NCBI GenBank assembly: GCA_934167785.1
Contig: CAKPLX010000043.1
Coordinates: forward strand, 1 to 9,599
Reading direction: 5' to 3'
Source: an uncultured Bacilli bacterium
GTDB taxonomy: Bacteria > Bacillota_I > Bacilli_A > RF39 > UBA660
Length of the DNA stretch: 9,599 nt
Notes under the pieces: generated by a model
Told to the model about the DNA's origin: nothing
Seen by the model: only the letters and a program-made list of their open reading frames with translations
The model's database searches: none
In this document: piece after piece, positions 7,491 to 9,599 of the stretch
Position numbering within the stretch: the stretch's first letter is position 1
Layout: each line of letters begins with the position of its first letter
Position numbers and translations under genes: made by a program

Positions 7491-7546
7491 TACTCCTTTC
7501 TAATTTGCTTTAAATTCTAATTTTATAGTGATTCTATTTTATAAGT

Positions 7547-7591
7547 ACTATTTTGTATTTTAAATAGTTATGTTATTTTTTTATAAAAAAA
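7547..7591. repeat. AT-rich palindromes in the gap after the kinase-like gene
   Basis: TTTTTTTATAAAAAAA (7576-7591) is a perfect 16-bp palindrome touching the stop codon of the kinase-like gene. ACTATTT (7547-7553) and AAATAGT (7562-7568) form a 7-bp inverted repeat with an 8-base spacer. Neither has a GC core, so they are poor terminators. The rest of the ~145-bp gap holds TATAAA-like boxes but no promoter that I can defend. Confidence 0.3.
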
Positions 7592-8739
7592 CTACTTATG
7601 AAAAGAACGACTTTTATGTTCTTCATTATATTCGGAAATGAAATTTGAAATATTATCGTTTTGTTCCATAGATTTTAAAACTTTATATATTTCATTCATC
7701 ATGTTATCTGTGTATATTTTTGAAACAGTAGATTCATATTCCCACTTTTCCTTATAATCTTCTGGTTTAATTTCTTTGCAAATATACTTTCTGTAAAAAC
7801 TTTCTATATTAAATAATTGAGATTTATTCCAAATACTGTTAGTTTCTACATCCCAATATTTTTTTCCTTTTTTAGAAATTTCTTCACAAATATCATTAAC
7901 AACACAAGTAAATAGTTCATTATATACCTTAAAATCATCTGTTGTAGAAGAGAATAAATCTCGATCAATTAACTTCATTTCCATTAAATATTTTTTAAAA
8001 TTATCACTACTATCTAATAAATAAAAATACTCATATTTATTAAATAATGGAATCGCTTTTTTACATGCTAAAAAGTATTTAGCTGTAGAGGCATACTTTA
8101 ACTTTTCTACTTTTTGACTATCCCCTTTGGATATTTTTGCATCATACCTTAAGCAAGATGCAATTTGTAAGGGTTTTGGAGATACATATTTTATTGCTTT
8201 AAATATTTTTTTAGGATCATTAAAATCAAATTTATCTTCTTCGCGATTATCAAGGAAATCGATAAACCAAAATCCGGTTTTTTCATCATAAAATAAATTT
8301 TTATTTTTGGCTTCATATCCCATTTCTAATAGCATACATGAATCGTACACTAGTTTTTCATATTGTTTAAAAGGAATTTTATTTACATATTCTAATTCTT
8401 TTAAAACTTTTTCTAGTGGTGCACCATATTCCGCTAGGGATTCGCAGTTTTTTCCTTTACATTTTTCTTGCAAAACATAACAAACATCATTTTCTCCTTC
8501 AATTACTCTTTTCATAGCGAGATGTTTAGGCGTATTTATACCTTGGCGATTTTTTTCATTAATTCCTTCCATTACACTTTCTTGATTTTCTCTTGCTCTA
8601 TGTCCAGGCCTAATATATTCTATTGGAAAAGTATATTTTACTAATATAACATCTCCAAAGTCATAGCATGCTGAGCCACCATTACTTATATTTTTTTCGT
8701 TTTACTTTTCTCTATTGCTTCATCTATTGTTATTTGCAT
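7592..8739 (-). CDS. Kinase-fold-like protein, reading frame broken by a -1 shift at a seven-A run
   Basis: I do not recognise a named family. The intact part reads 326 aa from ATG 8572, but the only good ribosome-binding site (AGGAG, 8752-8748) precedes ATG 8739. That frame stops after 17 codons. One extra A in the run at 8697-8691 joins both into 382 aa. The joined N terminus adds what looks like a nucleotide-binding lobe: NGGSACYDFG (20-29), then VILVKY with Lys35. VCYVLQEKCKG (86-96) resembles a hinge, and GYEAKNKNLFYD (141-152) a catalytic loop. GFWFIDF (156-162) has Asp161 in the DFG position. The loop has Asn148, but Glu143 where the catalytic Asp would be. The C-terminal ~200 residues are helical and unassigned. 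The upstream segment is clearly coding, so 8572 is not the native start. It may be decayed, a sequencing error, or expressed through slippage. Confidence 0.6.
8686..8697 (-). other. Frameshift site: seven-A run and premature TAA
   Basis: In the frame that begins at ATG 8739 the codons run ACG AAA AAA ATA TAA, ending at 8686. Moving back one base in the A run (8697-8691) gives AAT ATA AGT AAT GGT and continues open for the full kinase-like protein. The sequence is a homopolymer where polymerase slippage, ribosomal slippage, mutation or sequencing error are all possible. Confidence 0.65.
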
Positions 8740-8747
8740 ATTATCAA

Positions 8748-8766
8748 CTCCTAATTTATTATATCA
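8748..8766 (-). promoter_or_regulatory. Ribosome-binding site and possible extended -10 of the kinase-like gene
   Basis: AGGAG (8752-8748) lies 8 bases before ATG 8739, an ideal spacing that fixes the native start of the frameshifted gene. Just upstream, TGATATAAT (8766-8758) matches an extended -10 box, but no -35 box is evident. The implied start site would fall on the ribosome-binding site, so the promoter call is weak while the ribosome-binding site call is good. Confidence 0.45.
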
Positions 8767-8781
8767 TACAAATCTACTTAA

Positions 8782-8815
8782 ATATTTTAAAATTTAAACT
8801 AAAAGATATTTTAAA
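8782..8815. repeat. Direct repeat ATATTTTAAA upstream of the kinase-like gene
   Basis: ATATTTTAAA occurs at 8782-8791 and again at 8806-8815, 24 bp apart centre to centre, in the AT-rich gap between the comEC remnant and the kinase-like gene. A spacing slightly over two helical turns would suit a regulator, but in such AT-rich DNA chance occurrence is quite possible. Confidence 0.25.
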
Positions 8816-8872
8816 CTATGTATTTTAATTTTTAAATAATAACTACTTTTGTATACCTTATTAATCTAATTT

Positions 8873-9444
8873 TTATGGATTGAATGTTCTGATTTTATAT
8901 CCTTGTTGGTTTAACTTTATTTCAATACTTCCATTTTTATCTGTTCTATAAACTTTACTATTTTTAAGTTATCTAATACACCTTTTTTAGGATGTCCATA
9001 GCGATTATTTTTACCAACACTAATCAAACTATATTGTGGTTTAATTTTAGAGATAAATTCTTTACTGCTACTGGTGTTTGAGCCATGATGTCCAATCTTT
9101 AAAAAGTCTATTTTCTTTAAGTTATATTCTTTTAAAATATCTTTTTCTACTCCAGCATCTCCCATAAACATAAACTTATAACCATCAAGTTTAGTATAAA
9201 TAACATTACTATTATCATTTTCATTATCATAAAATTTAGTTTGTAAGAAATGGAGTTTGTTATTATCTATATTTAGTTCTTTGATACATGAATAATATTT
9301 AATTTTCTTTTTGTCTAATACTTTAATTAATTCTTTTTCCAAATCGTTAAACTCACCACAGTTAAATATGACTTTTTTTACTTTAAAATTATTAACTAAG
9401 TTAATTGCTTCTTCCATATGATCATAGTCTCCATGTGCTAATTG
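8873..9444 (-). pseudogene. comEC: comEC remnant: C-terminal metallo-beta-lactamase domain only, frameshifted
   Basis: The reading frame contains the zinc-hydrolase motifs of the ComEC C-terminal domain. HGDYDH (9435-9418) lies just before the first Met codon at 9417, followed by FMGDAG, then IGHHGSNTSSS and RYGHP. ComEC is the inner-membrane DNA channel protein of natural transformation. A full one has ~600-800 residues with many membrane helices; here only ~170-190 codons remain, with no membrane part. In the HGDYDH frame a TGA (9447-9445) closes the reading just upstream. At the other end the frame stops at 8917, but a -1 shift at an A run (8965-8961) restores a family-like tail containing YRTDKNGSIEIKLN and ending at TAA 8875-8873. 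HGDYDH itself has no start codon or ribosome-binding site in frame. I infer a dead fragment, though a long-read indel artefact cannot be excluded for the 3' break. Confidence 0.75.
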
Positions 9445-9463
9445 TCAATTAGTAAGTCGAATG

Positions 9464-9497
9464 AAATATGGCTATTTTCAAAGAAAAAACCACATTT
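9464..9497. repeat. Hairpin upstream of the comEC remnant
   Basis: AAATATGG (9464-9471) pairs with CCACATTT (9490-9497) with one G-T wobble, and inside it TTTTC (9475-9479) pairs with GAAAA (9483-9487) around an AAA loop. On the plus strand the second arm runs on into three more T residues, which makes it terminator-like in that direction, but no plus-strand gene ends here. On the minus strand there is no T tract. Confidence 0.35.
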
Positions 9498-9518
9498 TTT
9501 GATAATGCAGTTTTAATT

Positions 9519-9599
9519 TTATTTTATTCTTTTGTTACATTCAAATTTCAAATCATAATAATCAAACATTCTATATATTAAATTGTTTCCATACTCTTT
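9519..9599 (-). CDS. Possible 3' end of an upstream gene, cut by the window edge
   Basis: One minus-strand frame is open from the window edge for 26 codons (beginning KEYGNNLIYRMFDYYDL) and ends at TAA 9521-9519. The residue mix is plausible for a real protein end, with aromatic and charged residues. It is too short to identify. It does not look like ComEC, which supports the view that the comEC remnant has lost its 5' part. The open stretch could equally be chance. Confidence 0.22.
   Translation of the reverse strand, partial: KEYGNNLIYRMFDYYDLKFECNKRIK

Noticed and set aside
9418..9447. TGA read as Trp (alternative genetic code) upstream of HGDYDH
   Set aside because: Trp in the intact genes is encoded by TGG, and further upstream the same frame meets TAG, so recoding would not rescue comEC.
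1..9599. CRISPR array, tRNA/rRNA genes, insertion sequences or attachment sites
   Set aside because: I saw no regularly spaced repeats, tRNA-like cloverleaf, transposase motifs or terminal repeats in the window.

Overview
The window comes from a very AT-rich, low-GC Gram-positive-type genome (Bacilli/Mycoplasmatota-like, possibly an uncultured gut lineage; this assignment is inference). The clues are strong A/T codon bias, Shine-Dalgarno sites of the AGGAGG type, sigma-A style TTGACT/TATAAT promoters, and the spoIIIE/ftsK - ymfF - ymfH gene order known from Bacillus subtilis. All genes lie on the minus strand, so transcription runs from high to low coordinates.

Region 6400-1 (conserved core). 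A strong promoter (6371-6399) drives a compact run of five genes: an FtsK/SpoIIIE DNA translocase, a small single-pass membrane protein of unknown function, a DeoD-type purine nucleoside phosphorylase, and two M16 peptidase-family proteins. The first M16 protein is YmfF-like, lacking the zinc site but carrying the R/Y pair. The second is YmfH-like, with an intact HxxEH zinc site. Gaps are 15-33 bp or overlapping, and the run ends at a hairpin/U-tract terminator (127-155). Beyond it a second strong promoter (61-89) fires into a GC-richer stretch that leaves the window. It may be the 5' end of a structured RNA or the leader of the next gene.

Region 6421-6561. Just upstream of the ftsK promoter sits a self-contained RNA-like unit: its own promoter, about 100 nt of GC-richer sequence with several hairpins, and an intrinsic terminator. 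I could not assign it to a known RNA family. It is one of the most interesting items here.

Region 6600-8766 (accessory). Two unrecognised genes lie here. One encodes a 273-aa protein with a faint ADP-ribosyltransferase-like look; a perfect 13-bp inverted repeat separates its Shine-Dalgarno site from its start codon. The other encodes a kinase-fold-like protein that reads as 382 aa only if a -1 shift at a seven-A run is allowed. Its catalytic-loop Asp position appears to be Glu.

Region 8873-9599 (decaying). This holds the broken 3' part of comEC (the metallo-beta-lactamase domain of the DNA-uptake channel protein). Its membrane/competence part is absent, a stop lies just upstream of the HGDYDH zinc motif, and a frameshift cuts off the native C terminus. 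Past it are a hairpin and the possible last codons of another gene. Three -1 type frame breaks within about 0.8 kb, against none seen in the conserved operon, point to local gene decay or to local homopolymer sequencing errors.
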